From NCBI GenBank assembly GCA_021789565.1, contig JAJYJL010000473.1, forward strand, positions 1 to 6,640: a stretch of DNA of 6,640 bases. The letters run 5' to 3'. Positions within the stretch are counted from its first letter, which is position 1; every line of letters begins with the position of its first letter. Source of the stretch: Acidobacteriota bacterium. Lineage in GTDB: Bacteria; Acidobacteriota; Terriglobia; UBA7540. The translations under genes and the position numbers were made by a program. Of this stretch, positions 5,012 through 6,640 are shown piece by piece. Below the pieces are notes generated by a model. That model was not told where the DNA came from and did not search any database. It saw nothing but the letters and a program-made list of their open reading frames with translations.

Positions 5012-6640
5012 ATGAACCAGAAGGGAAAACAGGTCTATGACGTGCTCGTTGTAGGTTCCGGAGCTTCGGGCGGATGGGCGTGCAAGCGGTTGGCGGAAGC
5101 GGGCCTGAAGGTCGCACTCGTCGACGCAGGCCGGCAACAATCTGATAAGAATTTTACAGAGCACGAACCGGCATTTAAGTTGAAGTACCGGGACATGGCC
5201 CCGGAAGTGATCCGCAGAACGCGTCCCGTGCAGAAAGACTGCTATGCCTGCATGGAGTACAACTACGACTGGTTCTGTAACGACCTGGACGAGCCTTACA
5301 CCACCGACAAAGACATGCCGTTCAGTTGGCAGGGGCGCCTGCGCGTGACCGGCGGCCGCACCAACGTCTGGGGACGGCAGTCTTACCGGTTGAGCGATCT
5401 GGATTTCAAAGCTGCTTCCCATGACGGTTACGGCGAGAACTGGCCGCTCAGCTACAAAGACCTCGCTCCTTATTACGACATCGTTGAAGAATATGTCGGC
5501 ATCACCGGCATCCCGGAAGGCGTGTACGAACTTCCAGACGGAAAGTTCCAGCCGCCCATGGGACTGACTTGCGCGGAAACCCTGTTGCGGGAGCAGGTGA
5601 AGAAGAAACTTGGCCGGACGATCACGCTGGGCCGGTCGGCCAACCTGACCAGGCCGACCAACGGGCGCGCTCCGTGCCATTACTGCGGCCCCTGCGAGCG
5701 CGGCTGTGTCACGCACTCCTACTTCAATTCTTATTTCACCACTGTGGCGGATGCCTTGAAATCTGGGAACTGCACCCACATTCCCAACGCCATGGTCTAC
5801 AAGGTCCTGATGGATACGGAGCGGAACCGCGCCAAAGGGCTGCTGTACATTGACCGCAGCACGCGCCAGCCTGCAGAAGTTTACGGACGCGTTGTTGCCT
5901 TGTGCGCGCAGTCGCTCGAGTCGGTTCGCATCCTTTTCAATTCGGCCAACCGGCAATATCCGAACGGACTGGCCAATTCCAGCGGCGTGCTGGGCCACTA
6001 CCTGATGGACCACATCTCGGGCGGCGGCGCCATCGGCGAATTGCCCCAGCTTACCGGCAAGCCTACGATTAACGGACCCAACCGCCCTGACGGCATTTAT
6101 GTCATCCGCTTCCGCAACACGCACGACGGCCCGCGGTCGAAGAATTTCCTCCGCGGATACGGGTTCCAGGGCGGTGGTGGGGTCAAATTCAATCTGGACG
6201 CTCCCGGATTCGGCGAGGCGTTCAAGAAAGCGATCAATGATCCTGTTGTATCCATCGGCCTTGGAGGGTTTGGGGAGTGCCTGGCCCGCTGGGACAACTT
6301 CGTGGAGATCAACCCGGACGTCATGGATACCTACGGCATTCCTGTTCTGAACTTCCACATGAAGTATGGCGAGAACGAATACGCAATGCTGAAGGACATG
6401 GCGGAGTCCGCAGCCGACATGCTGGAAGCAGCCGGAGCAAAGAACGTCACGACTCGCGAGGACAGCCACGGGCCTGGTTGGGCGATTCACGAAGTGGGCA
6501 TCGCCCGCATGGGCGACAATCCCAAAGCGTCAGTCCTCAACCAGTTCCAGCAGAGCCACGACGTCAAGAACCTCTTTGTTCTGGACGGAGCAGGATTCAC
6601 TTCAACAGCCTGCCAGAACCCGACGCTCACCATCATGGCA
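5012..6640 (+). CDS. GMC-family FAD oxidoreductase, catalytic subunit (second copy, 3' end outside window)
   Basis: The frame stays open to the window end and gives 543 residues; by comparison with the 561-residue first copy only about 18 are missing. The two align without any gap, with about 422 of 543 residues identical by hand count. GSGASGG (15-21), GGRTNVWG (114-121), the CX2CX2CX3C cluster (222, 225, 228, 232), Cys77/80/89, His493 and Asn536 are all kept, so it should be an active flavoenzyme. Differences cluster at 165-203, 341-378, 391-416 and 482-486, parts that may shape substrate entry or subunit contacts. Like the first copy it has no signal peptide and should depend on the Tat-bearing small subunit. 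It follows the first copy by 123 bases with no terminator, so one operon is likely. Substrate unknown, perhaps different from the first copy. Confidence 0.92.
   Translation, partial: MNQKGKQVYDVLVVGSGASGGWACKRLAEAGLKVALVDAGRQQSDKNFTEHEPAFKLKYRDMAPEVIRRTRPVQKDCYACMEYNYDWFCNDLDEPYTTDKDMPFSWQGRLRVTGGRTNVWGRQSYRLSDLDFKAASHDGYGENWPLSYKDLAPYYDIVEEYVGITGIPEGVYELPDGKFQPPMGLTCAETLLREQVKKKLGRTITLGRSANLTRPTNGRAPCHYCGPCERGCVTHSYFNSYFTTVADALKSGNCTHIPNAMVYKVLMDTERNRAKGLLYIDRSTRQPAEVYGRVVALCAQSLESVRILFNSANRQYPNGLANSSGVLGHYLMDHISGGGAIGELPQLTGKPTINGPNRPDGIYVIRFRNTHDGPRSKNFLRGYGFQGGGGVKFNLDAPGFGEAFKKAINDPVVSIGLGGFGECLARWDNFVEINPDVMDTYGIPVLNFHMKYGENEYAMLKDMAESAADMLEAAGAKNVTTREDSHGPGWAIHEVGIARMGDNPKASVLNQFQQSHDVKNLFVLDGAGFTSTACQNPTLTIMA
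5181..5235 (+). repeat. 55-bp block identical to 3372-3426
   Basis: Partner of the identical block in the first flavoprotein gene. Identity at third codon positions over 55 bases, beside clearly diverged flanks, is more than protein-level constraint requires and fits recent gene conversion between the tandem copies. Confidence 0.9.

Noticed and set aside
4955..6490. Long minus-strand open frame of 511 residues opposite the second GMC gene
   Set aside because: It is a shadow of the high-GC third-position coding of the GMC gene. A similar shadow occurs opposite the first copy (3800-4681), and neither shows a domain.

Overview
The window has about 55% GC by eye and carries two gene blocks separated by a non-coding stretch. 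The style of the proteins suggests an uncultured member of the Acidobacteriota: a Tat-exported gluconate 2-dehydrogenase subunit 3 next to signal-less GMC flavoproteins, and conserved-looking but unnamed membrane proteins. That assignment is an inference from family resemblance. No rRNA, tRNA or marker gene confirms it.

Block 1 (minus strand, 1709 to 111) reads as a three-gene operon. First comes a short secreted or membrane-anchored protein with four 15-residue Pro/Ala/Gly repeats (1410-1709). Next is a seven-helix membrane protein (601-1341), then a 158-residue protein with an N-terminal membrane anchor (111-587). The last two genes are 13 bases apart. A promoter candidate lies at 1764-1792. 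The leader of the seven-helix gene holds a strong 12-bp stem covering its ribosome-binding region and the first bases of its start codon. A third complementary segment could form a competing hairpin, so this looks like a built-in translational switch. None of these three genes has a function I can name.

The stretch 1710-2207 has no convincing gene. It holds the block 1 promoter region and the 3' flank of the next gene.

Block 2 is a divergent oxidoreductase locus. The gene at 2208-2849 (minus) encodes a gluconate 2-dehydrogenase subunit 3 family protein with a twin-arginine signal. From a 353-bp divergent control region, two tandem GMC-family FAD oxidoreductases run on the plus strand: 3203-4888 (complete) and 5012 to the window end (incomplete). 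Over 543 aligned residues the two align without a gap and are about 78% identical by my hand count. Both keep the catalytic His/Asn pair and a CX2CX2CX3C cluster suggestive of an iron-sulfur site. Neither has a signal peptide, so the expected model is that the small subunit folds with a flavoprotein and carries it through the Tat system to the periplasm. There the complex would oxidise a sugar or other alcohol and pass electrons to a cytochrome or quinone not encoded here. One small subunit beside two catalytic subunits suggests two interchangeable complexes with different substrates. Stretches of identical DNA between the two genes point to recent duplication or gene conversion.
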